Assembly (NCBI GenBank): GCA_024291935.2
Contig: CM044309.1
Coordinates: forward strand, 5,642,001 to 5,706,000
Length of the DNA: 64,000 bases
Reading direction: 5' to 3'
DNA from: Okapia johnstoni
Lineage: Eukaryota; Chordata; Mammalia; Artiodactyla; Giraffidae
This document shows, one piece after another, positions 31,917 through 45,514 of this stretch. The translations under genes were made by a program, and so were the position numbers. Each line of letters begins with the position of its first letter. Position 1 is the stretch's first letter. The notes under the pieces were generated by a model. The model saw only the letters and a list, made by a program, of their open reading frames with translations. It was not told where the DNA came from and made no database searches.

Positions 31917-34900
31917 AAATTTTAGAGCTCTAGAGGTATTGGGAGAATAATCATCCAGTCACGTGTGACTGACCCTCCAAATACTATAAATATTCAAATA
32001 GGATAAACAATTGAACTTGAAATATAAATGGTAACATTGATTAAAAGATCTAAAAACTTATAGAAATTAACATAGGTGAGAGATTTATTTTAAATAAGCT
32101 CAATTTGATATTTTTTCATATTATTTGTATATGATATGGCTGAATTCTCTTTTCTGAATTTCAAGGTATTTTTTTTTAATGTTTCTTAAAAAATATGTAT
32201 CTCCTACCTTTTTAACTCTGATTTTGTTTAGCTTCAAATTCATGTGTCCACTTTTAGTAGGTATCCTTTTGAGATTGCATTGATTAATTCTTTCCTTCTA
32301 TGACATTAAACTATCAAACCTCTCAAGGTACATGTCACTTAAGAATATATACCATCTACTAATTATATTTATAATAGTCTCACTTGACATGGGCTACATT
32401 TTTCTTTTCATGTACTAATTATGCTAACTGATGCTAGGTGAATACACTTTGGATTCTTTTGCATAAAGCAGCATGTCACACATGAACGTCCTTCTTTCAA
32501 GCATGTATCAGTATCTTCTTTGTCGTCTGGCAAACTAAAATTCAAACAGATGTCATAGTTTAAGTTTTATTTGTCTTTTTGTGAGTGTTGTTCATATTTT
32601 TAAATTCTATGTATTTGTTCATCTGGAACTGATGCTATAAACCTACTGACATGTTGTGTGACTAATTAAACATTTAGTTTTCCAGTAATGCATTTTACAA
32701 TTCCTCTCCAAATTTACTGTATTTAACAATCTTTGATAGATTGAAACATAATTCACATATGAGAAGAAAACATTTTCTCAGGTATACAGTTCACATTCTA
32801 TTTGCTCCCATATAAATTACGTTAAAGAACCAGCATCACTTAAATGCTCTAGTTTATTAATGATATTTAGTAAATACCTAAAGGAAGCAGCGCAATCACC
32901 ATATTTTCCCCTGGAATAAGTAGAACGGAAGTCAAGAAACATGAAAGAGTGCATAAATGCTGAATATATCTGGAGAATTATATATATAACTGTATATAAT
33001 CATAGAGGAAAATGTTCAATAATTAATTGGACATTATTTAAAATGATTTAAAGTATGATTTTTTTTCATTTAGATTGTTAACTTTTGGAAAATAGCAGAT
33101 AATTTGTTTTGTAATCTATGTACGTTCTTCTCAGATGTTACCTTGTGCATCTAAAAAAAACTGAAAACGAGATTATTAAGTTTAAGCAATATAAGTATAT
33201 ATTTTCTTAATATAATGACACTGGGAATTTAGCTTATCTGATTACTATTTTTATTAAGGTAATATATCTTTGCCCAGACGCAGAATTTATACCTCAAGTC
33301 ATTTAGATTAAAATTATACATACCAGCTACCTTAATTTTATTGATATCCGAAATTATCATCATACCATTAAAACAAGGGTACTACTTTTGTAATGAGAAA
33401 TAATTGCTTTCATATAAAAGATGGATTGCCACTGTTATTAAGTATATCTCATTCAACCATGAATAACTGAAAAACTAAGAGACAGCTATGGATTTAAATG
33501 GGCTTTTCTAAAAGGAAAATTTCAATTTCAAGATGTCATCAGTGCATACTATCTGAACGTCTTTGCTTGTTTTTTTAACAGGAAGAATATCGAGAGACTT
33601 TTATCTCTGATAATAATTATTTTAACCTAAAACCTAGGAAACCAGGTTTTTCTTTTACCATAGATAGGTCTTTTAGATGTTTTAGAAGCAATGAATGTAT
33701 TCTTATTGAAAAGATCTCCATCCCAACACCCATGGTATTTCTCCTCTCTGCTGAGACAGTTATAACCAGGTGTCTCCTTGGTAACAAAGTTAACCAGAAG
33801 AGCTTAGACTATTGAATAATTTGCTACAGTAACTATGCTTTCCTTTCCTCTTTGTTTTTTGTTTCTGTTTGATGATAAAATTGTTGTATAAATATACATT
33901 TCCCAGTTAAAAATATGGTATGGCACAATAAATTTTGTCTTGAAATCCTTTTTACTCATTACTAATAATGTCACTGAAGAAATGTAAATTAATTTGAGGT
34001 TAATTTTTGTTTTATTTTGAACAAAATTTTGTTTGAAAACAATATATTTCATGTAACTCTTTCTCAGAAACTAATGGAGTAAAATTTCATTGGGAATTTC
34101 GTAAACATATTGAAGAAAAATATATTGTTAATGATAAAACCAGTCAAATATTTTAAACATTTTGCAGACAGACATGTAGAAGTAGATCATAGTTGGGAAA
34201 TCAAGCTTATTTTATGAAATATCATATATCTTATACATTATATATATGAATAAATGATAACATTAATCAGAAAACAAGGTCGACCTTGGAATTTTAATTA
34301 TTTATATTATATTAGCTACTGATAAATTTCATAAAGTTTTTGTTGTTTATTTTGCATAAAGAAGTCAATGTTTTGCTTGGGTAGTTTTCAGTAATTTGTT
34401 TCATAAACAATAGTAAACCATTTCAGTTTATGGATTTAGGGATGACAGAGTTGACTTAAGTCTATTATAAGAAAAGAAGCAGAAAGATCTATAATACTCT
34501 ATTCTCAATTTGAGACTTGCTGATGCTCTACTTTATACTACACATTAAGCTACTTGTTGTTCTACTAAATGCTGTTCTACCATAAATGTAATCCTTGGTG
34601 AGTTATGTAGTCAGTGAGTCAAAGGTTCTGAGTTTGCATTGCTCTGCCATGTCTCTCAACAAGAAGATATAAGTCGGATTGTTCGCTATTCATGAAAATG
34701 ATCTTACACAATTTTGGCACATTTAGTTTAAAAACTTTAACTACAACCATTTTGCATTCCCCTTACAGAAAAAAATTAAAGTGTTACTCTGGGTTTTGGG
34801 GTGCTTCTATTAAAATATAACCACAAACTACTGTATACACAAAAGAAATAACTGGTTTATTGAACAAGTTCTACTTTGCATTCTTAAAGCAATTGTCTTC

Positions 34901-35089
34901 CACATTCTTTGATATTTTTTCAAAGAGAGGAGTTTTTCCCCTGCCGTTTAAAAACAAGTCTAATGATTTTATGAACACTTCTAAGTCATAAAATATGCTA
35001 AAATTTATTTTTAGTTTCCAAATATTCTCAACTGAGGTATTAATGCATCTAACTTGATAAGAAACATGTATCCAAATTTGATGCAGTGC
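31917..35089. other. Long AT-rich stretch without recognised repeats
   Basis: More than 3 kb with no young repeat, no frame above 82 codons and no CNBD1 exon that I can recognise. A TTTTTTTAACAG acceptor-like motif at about 33569-33580 is followed by an early stop, so it is not an exon. Confidence 0.45.
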
Positions 35090-35470
35090 TGATGGGCTTG
35101 CTGCATCCTTGTTCCTTGTTTCCTTGCTGCTTGTCAGCTGGGGAATACTTCTCAGCCACTAGAGGCTGCCCCATTCACAAACCCTCTCCATCTCGGCAAT
35201 GAAAAACTCCCATCCAATCTCTCACACTGAGTCATTCAAATTTCTTTTCGCTACCAACTGCTTTTAAACAGCTCCTTCTATGGGTGATCTTGCTAGGTTC
35301 ACCCAGATAACCTCTCTAGAAGAAGGTCAACTTGTTAGTAGTATTACTTCCATCTGTAAAATCTCTCTGATTTATAATATAACATAATCATGGAAGTCAT
35401 ACCGCAATCATGAAGGCCGCATTAGAATACTGCTGCCACATTGCTGGGGGCATTTTAGGCACCTAAGCTT
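35090..35470 (-). mobile_element. MaLR/MLT1-like LTR fossil (same family as 1232-1500)
   Basis: Read on the + strand it has TCAGCCACTAGAGGCTGCCC, GGTTCACCCAGATAACCTC, GAAGGTCAACTTGTTAGTA and TTACTTCCATCTGTAAAATC. This is the order expected for the antisense of a common mammalian LTR as I remember it; the copy at 1232-1500 keeps the outer ends of the same type. Family name uncertain; no coding sequence. Confidence 0.45.
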
Positions 35471-36302
35471 CCTTAAGTCCATCCCCAGTTTTCCTTCTGC
35501 GGTTTCTGATCTCTCTGCTGTGGGGCCTGTTTGGGTACTGGGGAGAAAATGGCAAAGGAGTGATAAAGGGAGTGAAAATGAATTGAAGTGATCGTTACTT
35601 ATAAACTGGCTCTCACTTTCATGTGTCTGACAGTTGTTTCAAGATAATTACTTACTACACAAATGCCTTCAAGGGTTTTTAGAAATGTCTTCCTGTTGGA
35701 AGGGGTCTTTCACTTGTAATTCCTTAATAGGGATAACATATTTCCTCTCTTGGAATCCAAGGGTAACTTCAGATTTCCTCTGCTGGGGCCACTTCACTGA
35801 CATCCTCCCCTGACTTCAGTACAGTCCTTTTGGGACTCTATTCTGGCTCTCTTTTATGCCTGGGTCTAAACTGTTCTGCATGGGGGAGTCCGTGTAGAAA
35901 CACACACCCACATTCTTTGCCATCACAAACTTTGAGAGGGTGGGTCAGTTCCAAAGCAGTCACTTACATAGCTTGTCTGTCTGTAGGCAACTAGCCTGTC
36001 TCTTACCCTTGGTTTTATCAGTGGGTAATCAGACAATAGTGTAGGGTGGCTTTTAACATTTGAAAATGCATTTAAAGCTCTCCAGGTGGTCCTATTGAAT
36101 GTTCGCACTTTCAGTTGGAAGCAGAGATATTTCTCATCTAGGCTCCTGGGGAATGCGATGGTGAGGTTGGTTCCAAAGAGAGTTCTTCTGAGAGGCCCTC
36201 TTCATAACAGTTTCAGTCCTCAACTATTTTAAATCCTCAGTGTGATGGAGGGACTTTGGTTTTCCTCAACTTTAAAATAAAAATATTAACTTGCTATCTC
36301 TT
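35471..36302. other. Unassigned, relatively GC-rich segment
   Basis: Less AT-rich than its surroundings, with no long frame (61 codons at most). A possible MER5 scrap (AAAGCTCTCCAGGTGGTCCT) lies near 36074. It could be an eroded repeat or a non-coding conserved segment. Confidence 0.35.
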
Positions 36303-36378
36303 TTCCAATGAGTTGGCTCTACACATCAGGTGGCCAAAGTTATTGGAACTTCAGCATCAGTCCTTACAATGAATATTA
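36303..36378 (-). mobile_element. BovB 3'-region scrap
   Basis: CCAATGAGTTGGCTCTACAC, CATCAGGTGGCCAAAG and CAGCATCAGTCCTTACAATG match antisense BovB, about 76 bp. Both ends of the BovB sequence are missing. Confidence 0.85.
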
Positions 36379-37199
36379 GTCTCCCTGTCTCTGGCTTTGT
36401 CATTTCTAGTCCATTATTCATACAGTCTCTTAATTAAGCATTTTAACATACAAATCTATTAGTTTTCCCCTACTAAAGTCTTTGATTGACTTCCATCATC
36501 TATATCAGTATTTCTCAAAGTTTTCATTATGGGACACATAAATATTGTAGAATATTAAAGAAATTTGGGGAGAGTAGAAGAAGCTACTTTGTTTTCAAAG
36601 TTATGGCCCATCAGACTCCCTGAATCTCAGTCCATTCTTGTTGTACCAGAAGTGAGATTAATGCCTCTTCACACCTTAAACCTTTCATTTCTCAGTGACT
36701 GGGGGATGCTCTGAACTCTATAGAAAAATTGGAAATGACTTAAAAGATCTATTGTGATACCAGCTCCACCAAATTACTTCTCCATTCTCATCACATAAAT
36801 GTCCAACAATATTGAAACAAGTGCAATTTTCTGAAAAAGCCATATTGTTTCATGATTCTGAGCTTTTTGCTCATTTTATTTTCTTCCTCTAGAATATTTT
36901 TTCTCTCCTTAACCAGCTGGAAAACCATTATTTATAGTTCTATGTTCTAAATATTAGCATTTACTTAGTTCCAGGAAAGTTTTTCTTATAAACATTCCTC
37001 TTGATACTTAAATCACAGTGTTTTATTTTGTATGTATACACCTACATTTCCAAATAAACATTTATTTTTTTCTCTCCTTTATTTTTAATTTTTAAATTAT
37101 AAAAGTATGTTAAGACACTTACAGGAGACTTCAAAAATACACAACAAATTTATATATATTTCCACTACATATTGCAGTTATTTTTAAGTAGATAATTTA
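36379..37199. other. Unassigned AT-rich sequence
   Basis: Nothing confidently recognised. CAGTATTTCTCAAAGTTTTC near 36507 is reminiscent of a hAT/MER end, but too short to call. Confidence 0.4.
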
Positions 37200-38125
37200 A
37201 GATTTTTAGTTGGAGTTTCAATATCAAGCGCTCAAAAATTAACAGAATGAATAGATAAAAAGTAGAAGGAAATAGTAGAACTGAAAAGCTCTATGAACTA
37301 ACTCAACACAAATAAGACTTACAATTTTTACGCAACAACAGGGCACAAATTCTGCTTAAGTTCCCATAGGCTATAAACCCGTAGACACCGTAACATATCC
37401 AGGAACATAAAACAATGTGCAAAAATTTCATACTATAAAGATTTTGAAATCATATAGGGTCTATACTCTTATCACTGTGGAATTATGTTAGAAATCAGAA
37501 TCAAAAGATATTTGAAAATGACCCACATATTTTCAAGCTTATGTGACATTTACTAAGCCTCAATAAAGTTAAAAGACTGAAAAAACACAGAGGGTAATTG
37601 CAGAGAAGAATGTATTTAAATGAAAAATTAATATCAAAATGAGAAAAAAATATCAAACATACTTTAAAAGTGGAAATTAAATGTCCACTTTCAAATTATA
37701 AGTGTATCTAAGAAGTCATAATAACAAGCATTATTCAAAAATATTTGTAACAGAATAAAAATATAAAAGAATTTATCAGAATTTGTTGTATGCAGCTAAA
37801 GCTGCTAAATGCAACTAAATACATTATGGAATCTTGAATAAGGTATGAAAACAAATAATGGTCACTAGCACAAAATTTTGTGAAATTTGAACAAAATCTG
37901 TACTTAGTTACAAATACTATATCACATGATAATTTTTTTTTAAAGCATAGTATTTCTTTATATTCTTGGGATTGGATTAGAAGTTTCATGCCTCATGAAT
38001 TATTTTTCTTAAATCACCAAGATAATAAGCTTTCTAGGCTTACAGCAGTAATATTAGATGCCAAAATAAATAGAACTAATATCAAAGTTTTGAGTAAATA
38101 TAAATTAGAAATTCTAGAATTCTAA
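37200..38125 (+). mobile_element. Possible ancient L1M ORF2 fragment
   Basis: GGAATTATGTTAGAAATCAG, CCCACATATTTTCAAGCTT, TTTGTTGTATGCAGCTAAAG and TACAGCAGTAATATTAGATG follow old sense-strand L1 ORF2 text. Very diverged, no open frame. Confidence 0.42.
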
Positions 38126-38391
38126 TCATAGTCGAACAAGTGGAACCAAATGTCACAATTTTTTTATCTAGGCAAAAATTCATAAGTTTTATAATATATA
38201 TATATTTTATTGTTCATACTATGCATATATATGTATATATACAAAAGCTTTTCTACTATAGTTGATAAAGACTTGAGAAAAAACAATGAAAAATTGAGAT
38301 GGAGAAATTGGAAAACATAAACTAAATGAAATGGGAACATTGAATATGAAATAAAAAAGTCAGGCAAACTAGATAAAGTAAAAGATCATCA

Positions 38392-38540
38392 TATAGTTCA
38401 ACTGCTTTTAAACATGGCTGCTTATTAAAATCACATCTGGAGTTTTGGAGAATTAAAAAAAAAAATACCTAGGGACTTGTATTTTTCAAAAAATTCCAAG
38501 ATCATTCTAATGTGCATCTGGATTTTAAAAAGTGATTACA
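38392..38540 (+). mobile_element. MER5-like hAT-Charlie MITE
   Basis: TGGCTGCTTATTAAAATCAC, ATCTGGAGTTTTGG, then CATTCTAATGTGCATCTGG follow the MER5 outline (non-autonomous hAT, about 180 bp). Contains an A-run insertion. Confidence 0.55.
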
Positions 38541-39203
38541 GGTTTTTCTATTAAATGGTAGTTTTAATGATATAGAATTCTATTATTTTCTGTTGACAAA
38601 TCATGATACAATATTAAAAGGAATAATGGTAACATAATCACAATAATAAAAGATGTTTATCAGTTTTCACAATCAATAGCCAGACGAAAAATAAAAGATA
38701 ATACAACTGCAAGCCTTAATGGAAACATGATTTACCAGCGGTATAAATTACACGCAATTTGGAGGGTTAAGTAGAGCGATGTGGTGAGTGGAAGTGCATA
38801 CACGTACTTGTTTCATCCACCCAGCCAATCTATATCTTTTAGTTGGTGCATTTAATCTGCACATTTAAGGTAATTATCAATTTGTATGAGCCTATTACCA
38901 TTTTCTCAATCGTTATTACTTATCTATATTATGTATTCTCTCCATCCCCAAACATATTTGATTCAATCACGTTGAACCCTTAAGGTCTCTCTCTTCATAG
39001 CAGACACTCACATTCGCTACTTAGAATCCCTTGCTCCATGCTAAATGGCTTTTTTCTCCTAAATTCACATCAAAATGATATCTATCCTCTATTACCTATA
39101 TAAAAACCACTTCATTAATTTTCTCCTTTGATGAAGATGGTATGCCATGCTGAGAATATCATGAGTGTTTCAGTTAAAATTTCAGTGTGCTAATTTATGT
39201 TCT
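38541..39203. other. AT-rich DNA, nothing recognised
   Basis: No gene or repeat family recognised. Confidence 0.4.
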
Positions 39204-39216
39204 ATCATCTTCTGTG

Positions 39217-39431
39217 GGGCTTCTCTGGTGGCTCAAACGATAAAGAATCTGCCTGCGATGAGGGAGACCTGGGTTTGACCCCTGGGTTGGGAAGATCCCC
39301 TGGAGGAGGGCATGGCAACCCACTCCAGTATTCTTGCTGGAGAATCCTCCTGGACAGAGGAGCCTGGCAGGCTACAGTCCATGAGGTCCACGGGGTCATA
39401 AAGAGTTGGACATGACTGAACGACTAAACAC
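39217..39431 (+). mobile_element. Bov-tA SINE
   Basis: Complete element from GGGCTTCTCTGGTGGCTC to CGACTAAACAC. A perfect 13-bp target-site duplication, ATCATCTTCTGTG, lies at 39204-39216 and 39432-39444. The phrase GTCCATGAGGTCCACGGGGT shows a small internal duplication. Confidence 0.95.
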
Positions 39432-39654
39432 ATCATCTTCTGTGAATTGTGGTTGTAAGAAATTACCCTAACCCCTAGACTCCAATGTTTTAATGGTAAA
39501 ACTTGGTATAACAATAATTACTTTCTAGAAATACCCTGATCCAGGCGAAAGCACTTAGAAAAGCATCAGATACACATTCAGACTTGCATAGTCATATTTG
39601 GAAATTTTACCAGAAATCTGCATATTGGGTAATCAAAATAGCTAACATTAGTGA

Positions 39655-39865
39655 TTCTTTACTGAATTAAATTGCTTTATTTGCATTATTTCATTAAATC
39701 TAATGACAATCCTTTGAGTTAAGCTTATTAAACAAATTTTACCAAAGAGGAAACTAATGCTTGTAAAGCAGGAGACACTGGCACAAATAAAGAGGAATCT
39801 GCAGTGATGGAGCCAGAATTTGGGCCCAATTCTGTACAAAGCCCATGCTCTTAACTAAGCTTCCC
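39655..39865 (-). mobile_element. MIR SINE
   Basis: Antisense MIR order: TTATTTCATTAAATCTAATG, TTTTACCAAAGAGGAAACTA, GATGGAGCCAGAATTTGGGC and CATGCTCTTAACTAAGCT. Confidence 0.85.
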
Positions 39866-40930
39866 TTTTTATAGGGGAGAAATTGGAAACTTAGAAAAAG
39901 TGAAATATGTAACTGAGGATGTTTATCTAACGTGTCAGAGCACATCTTGGAAACCAGCTTTCAAGGCTCACAATTATATAATACTAAGCATTTGTATTTA
40001 TTAATTTAATTTATGTGTGAATAGTCCTGGGAAGTAGAACCATTCTACTTAGAATGTAATACAAAAATACGTGTTATATTAAAATACTATTTATAGAAGT
40101 AAAGTTTTTTTAAATATATATAAATAAGTAAGACATTTTGTAGTAATGTAACTTTTATTTCTTTAGAGAAGTGGCTTTAATATATAGATACATTAAAAAG
40201 TTGTGGAGCTCTAAAAGGGAAAATCAATGAAACACTGGTATACAAATTATATATAACTTTTAGGGAAATATTCATTGTTGTCTCTTTAGGAATAATTTAT
40301 TCAAAATAAAATAATGGTTAAAATATATTTTATAATTCTTGAGATGCTTTAGGCAAAGAAAAAAAACACATGTTCCAGAAGAAAAATCTTGTGATTCTTC
40401 ATACATATATTTTTTAAATAGGAATAATTTGACGCAATGATCTTCAAACTCTTTTGAAAGCACAGTTTACTCAGTGGAATATTTTTTGAAGTTGTACTTC
40501 AACAAATGTGTACTTAATTGTATGTAATATGTATATGTTATTGTATCATGATCATGATAAGACACAAAAGAGAGAGTTTTAAAGTATGAGATTAAAGTAA
40601 AAAGAAATTCTAATATTTTCTTTCCATACCATATTGGATGAATATGTGTAGGAAACCAGAGAATACAGCTTCCTTGGGAGAGCACCTGTTTGTATATACA
40701 GGTGTGAAAGGAGAAGCAAAGATGCAGTCAGGTTTTAGTCTAATGTGCAGATGCTAATGTGTTGCTCTGAACTCTTAAGTTATTGTGCATCATAAGAAAT
40801 GAAGAAATCAGATATAAGCATGAAAGGGTCTAGTAAAGTTGGTGGATGGGACAATATTTAGGAAGCAGGAAACAATAATTGTGTACAGTGTAGGAAAATT
40901 AGTCATGACAGAAGAACTTGAGCTCTCTCT
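39866..40930. other. AT-rich DNA, nothing recognised
   Basis: No gene or repeat family recognised. Confidence 0.4.
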
Positions 40931-42486
40931 CTTTTTTATTTTTTTAATTTTTTCACTTTTAGTTGAAGGACAACTGCTTTGTAACATCGTGTTGGTTTCT
41001 CCCATGCATAAACGCGAGTCAGCCATAGGTGTACATACGCCTCCTCCCTCTTATCCTCAGGCTTCCCTGATAGCTCAGTTGGTAAAGAATCTGCCTGCCA
41101 TGTGGGAGACCCCAGTTAGGAAGATCCCCTGGAGAAGGGGTAGCCTACCCACTCTGGTATTCTTGGGCTTTCCCTGTGACTCATCTGGTAAAGAATCTGC
41201 CTGCAATGTGGGAGATCTGGGTTCTGTCCCTGGGTTGGGAAGATCCGCTGGAGAAGGGAAAGGCTACCCACTCCAGTCTTCTGGCCTGGAGAGTCCCATG
41301 GACAGCCCATGGGGTCGTAGAGAGTCGGACATGACTGAGCGACTTTCGCTTTCACTTCCACAAGCCTCCCTCCCACCTCCTGCTCTATCCCACCCCTCTA
41401 GGTTGTCACAGAGCCCCAGTTTGAGCTCCCTGAATCATATAGCAAGTTTACATGGCTGTCTGTGTTACATATGGTGGTGCATATGTTTCCATGCTGTTCT
41501 CTCCACTCATCTCATCCAGCCCTTCTCCACCCCCCTCACCCCCACCCTGGCCATAAGTCTGTTCTCTATGTCTGCGTCTCCACTGCTGCCCTGCAAATAG
41601 GTCCATTGGTACCATCTTTCTGGATTCCATATATATGCATTAATATTTGTTTTTCTCTATCTGTCTGACTTCAGTCTGTATAACAGGCTCTAGTTTCATC
41701 CACCTCATTAGCACTGACTCAAATGTTTTCCTTTTAATGACTGAGTAATATTCCATTGTGCATATGTGCTGCAGCTTCTTTATCCATTCATCTGTCGATG
41801 GACATCTAGGTTGCTTCCATGTCCTAACTATTGTAATAGTGCTGCAGTGAACATTGGGGTACATGTATCTTCTTCAATTATAGTTTTCTCAGGGTATATG
41901 GCCAGTAGCGGCATTGTTGGGTCATATAGTACTTTTATTCCTAGTTTTTAATGGAATCTCCATACTGTCTTCATAGTGTCTGTATCAATACACAGTCCCA
42001 TCAAGAGTGTGAGAGGGCTCCCTTTTCTCTGCATCCTCTCCAGCATTTATTGTTTGTACATTTTTTGATGATGACCATTCTGACCTGTGTGAGGTGATAT
42101 CTCACTGTAGTTTTCATTTGCATTTCTCTAATAATGAGCAATATTGAGCATCTTTTCATGTATTTATTAGCCATCTGTATGTCTTTTTTGGAGAAATGTC
42201 TGTTTAGGTTTTCTGCCCATTTTTTGACTGGGTTGTTTGTTTTTCTGGTATTGAGTTTCATGAACTGCATGTATGCTTTGGAAATTAATCCTTTGTCAGT
42301 TTTTTGCTACTATTATTATTTGCTATTATTTTCCCCCTTTCTCAGTGTTGTCTTTCACCTTGTTTATAGTTTCCTTTGCTCTACAAAATCTTTTAAGTTT
42401 AATTAGATTCCACTTGTTTATTTTTGTTTTTATTTCCACTACTCCAGGAGGTGGGTCCTAGAGGATCTTGCTTTGCTTTATATCAT
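40931..42486 (-). mobile_element. L1 3' portion, 5'-truncated, split by a SINE
   Basis: The left edge is the antisense L1 3' end (TTTTTTATTTTTTTAATTTT, then AGTTGAAGGACAACTGC). The element resumes at 41359 after the SINE and runs through antisense ORF2 end text to GTGGGTCCTAGAGGATCTTG. Minus-strand pieces at 41640-41864 (TWKQPRCPSTDEWIKKL) and 42001-42270 ([19 protein letters not shown]) are ORF2p C-terminus, in different frames. RT catalytic box absent. Confidence 0.9.
41061..41358 (+). mobile_element. Dimeric Bov-tA SINE inserted in L1
   Basis: Two tRNA-type heads in tandem (GCTTCCCTGATAGCTCAGTT and GCTTTCCCTGTGACTCATC), then one full body ending GCGACTTTCGCTTTCACTT. CCTCC-type flanks on both sides may be the target duplication. 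The 253-codon plus-strand frame 40839-41600 is a chimera of antisense L1 and this SINE, not a gene. Confidence 0.9.
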
Positions 42487-43000
42487 AGAGTAGATCGTGA
42501 GTTCTTTTAGGACACTTTCGTGTCTTGAACAGGTGAGAATTTTACAAATATTTTTGAATGGGTTTGCATAAGAGTCAGATAAGGGAAAATGGTAGTGCTA
42601 TAATAAAATCATTATGTCAATAGAGATAACAGTGTCTAAAAAAATGCCATTCCTTAATTCACCTGAAACAGTTGCTAGGAATTACTGTTGTCATGTTAGA
42701 GGTAATTACGAACAAATCCATGTAACAAGCACTAAATTGAATGGGAATTTCTATCTCTCTACCTGAAATGCTATTGTATTTATCTACTTAAGACTAAATT
42801 ATATCAAGAGAGTGATATTTCTGAAAAAAACCAAACAGACTTAATAGTTTTCTGGGGCTCTGGGGAGGAAAGAGGTAAAACAATTGCCCTGTAATTTATG
42901 TATCTTTATTGGAGAGATGATTTGAGGGAAAGAAAGAACACAATTGACCCAGTCTACTCTCCTTGGAGGTCTCAGGAAGTAAACTATTGATATTTGATAG
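42487..43000. other. AT-rich DNA, nothing recognised
   Basis: No gene or repeat family recognised. Confidence 0.4.
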
Positions 43001-43193
43001 GAAGTGCATGCATGCTCAGTCACGTCGGATTCTTTGCAAGTCAATGGAATGCACACTGCCAGACTCCTCTCTCTGTCCATGGGATTTTCCAGGCAAGGAT
43101 ACTGGAGTGGGGGATCTTCCCAACTCAGGGATCGAAGGCAGGTCTCCCAGATTGCAAGCAGATTCTTTACCAGCTGAGCCACCAGGGAAGCCC
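43001..43193 (-). mobile_element. Bov-tA-type SINE with internal deletion
   Basis: Starts GAAGTGCATGCATGCTCAGT and ends GAGCCACCAGGGAAGCCC. A segment is missing between the GGAGTGGG and GATCTTCCC motifs. Confidence 0.88.
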
Positions 43194-43674
43194 AATGTTA
43201 GAGAAGAAACGGGTAAAATAGCCAATTGTAAGCAAGGTTCTGTTAGACAATGAAACTTCCTAGTGGTACAATCCAAATCATGTAAAGTGAGAACATAGAA
43301 TTGTGAAGAAGTTGAATGCTCTTTGGTTTCTTAATATTCTTAGTATTCTTCTAGAATACTGTTTATGAGGTACGAATAAGTCTTTGATTTTAAAACATAG
43401 TGATATAAATTTAATTGCTTGCTAAGACTGATAGTGCTTACGAGACCTTAGTATTTTTGACTTGCTGAAAATTAGATTCAAGGAAGGCTCATTCACATAA
43501 TCTTCAAATTCATTTCACATGTGTTTTAAAGTAGATGTACTGCTTGAATAATAATATTGAAAGTAAGAGAGATAAGTTTAATTATGTATTGTCTGCATAT
43601 AACATTGTATAACAGAATCCTGATAGAATTGGCTATTTCATCTGTAGCCATTAGATAGTCTTAAGATATTTTGT
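43194..43674. other. AT-rich DNA, nothing recognised
   Basis: No gene or repeat family recognised. Confidence 0.4.
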
Positions 43675-44230
43675 TCATCTTTCAACAGACATTTATGAGT
43701 GCCTGCTTTGTAGAAGACACCATTCTAAACACTGGGGATAAAATAGTGAGCAAAACAAAATGCTTATTTACATGAAACTTACTTATTGGGGGAGATACAT
43801 ACTAAAAAATTGTATGCATATATTACATGTCAGGCAGCGATGAGTGCTCTGAAGAAAAACAAAGCATATCAGAAGATAGAGGCAGATGGAGAGATGCTAT
43901 TTTAGACAAAAGGATCAAGAAGGACCCCTAATAATATGATATTGTACCTGAGACCTGAGGAAAGTGCAGAAGGTCTGGAGGAGGAAGAATGGAGCAGAAT
44001 TAATGAAGAATGTAAAAACATCTGAAGTAGAGCCTGCAGAGAATGATTCATGATCAGTTCACGGTAATTCAAATGAGTGACTAAGTAGGAAAATTGTAAG
44101 AGATGAAATCAGAGTAGCAGCAGGAGAAAAGTGGATGTAGGGTCATTAAGCTTAAGGATCTTAGATTTTACTCTGGGTGAGACTTTGGGGATTTATAAAA
44201 TGATGAGGAATATAATCTAGGTTTGTTTTT
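43675..44230 (-). mobile_element. L2 LINE 3' region
   Basis: CATTTATGAGTGCCTGCTTT, CACTGGGGATAAAATAGTGA, GGGGGAGATACATAC, GAGACCTGAGGAAAGTGC and CTCTGGGTGAGAC follow the antisense of the L2 3' portion over more than 500 bp. Confidence 0.8.
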
Positions 44231-45514
44231 CTTTGATCACTTCAGCTCCATATGGAGAACATATTTTAAGGGCAAGGATTGAAGTTAAAAGATCAGTTGT
44301 GAGGGCATTAGAAAGTCCATGTAGAAAATGATGATGGCATACTCTAAATCAACTTACAAATTCAGCAAAATCCCTATCAAAATACCAGCCTGCCTGCCCC
44401 TTTTTCTCTTTTGGCAAAAAATGACAGACTGTTACTAAAATCCATATAGAAACACAAGAGATGCAGAATAGCCAGAATAATCTTGATAAGATGAAATATG
44501 GAAGACTTCCAAACTTTAAAACTTACTGCAAAATTGTGTCATAGTTACATTAAGAAAGACATATATCGGTGGAATATGATTGAGAGTCTAGACATAAACT
44601 TTTTATTGTTATGGTCAATTTTTGACAGGATGACAAAATAATTCAAAGAGAAAGAATAGCAATTTCAAAAGTGATCCTGAGATAATTGGGTATGCTCACT
44701 CACAAAAATGAAGTTGGACTCCTACTTCACACTACAGGCAAAAATTAAATTTAAATGGTTGCAAAGACTCATAGAATTGAATCTGTTAACAAAACTAATA
44801 AAACTCTTAGGATACAATTTGAGAGTAAGTCTTTGACCTTGAGTTAGGCAAAATCTTTTTAATTATGATACCAAAGCACAAGCAAGAAAGGGAAAAGAAG
44901 TGATTTATTGAAGTTCATTAAAATTAAAAACTTTTTAATTTTAATTGCAAATTATACTAACAAGAAGTTGATAAGGCAATCCACAGAATGGAAGAAAATA
45001 CTGGAAATAATTTTTATAATAAGGTATTGAATATTGAAAGAGCGCTAACACCACCATTAAAATCAGTGAATAGTCTGAACAGATATTTTCCAAAATATAA
45101 AATAGGGTAGTGTGCACATAAAAAGATGCTAAGCATAGTGATTAAGAAAGTGCAAATCAAAACTGCAATGAGATAACATTTCTTTTCCACTATTGTAGCA
45201 AAAATTTTAAAAGAAAGACAATAAATGCTTTCAAGGATGTGAAGTGATGGGAATTTTCATACACAACTGATGGAAATATAAAATGGTACAACCACTTTGA
45301 AAAATAACTCTATAGTTCTTCATAAAACCAAACATATCTTTACTGCACAACTAAGTAATTGCACTCACAGGTGTTTGTAACAGTATTATTCATAATAACC
45401 AAAACATGGAAACAATTCAAATGTTCATCAACTGATAACATGTGATATATCCATACAAATGAATACTCAGCAATAAAAAGGAGTGAAGTACTGATACACA
45501 GTCCAACATGGATG

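Noticed and set aside
33569..33620. A possible further CNBD1 exon after TTTTTTTAACAG
   Set aside because: The sequence after the acceptor-like motif hits stops within about ten codons in the relevant frames and does not resemble the expected continuation of CNBD1.
40839..41600. A 253-codon plus-strand reading frame
   Set aside because: It runs across antisense L1 and a dimeric Bov-tA SINE. The protein text is known SINE read-through (for example PAMWETPVRKIPWRRGSL), so it is a chimera of repeats, not a gene.
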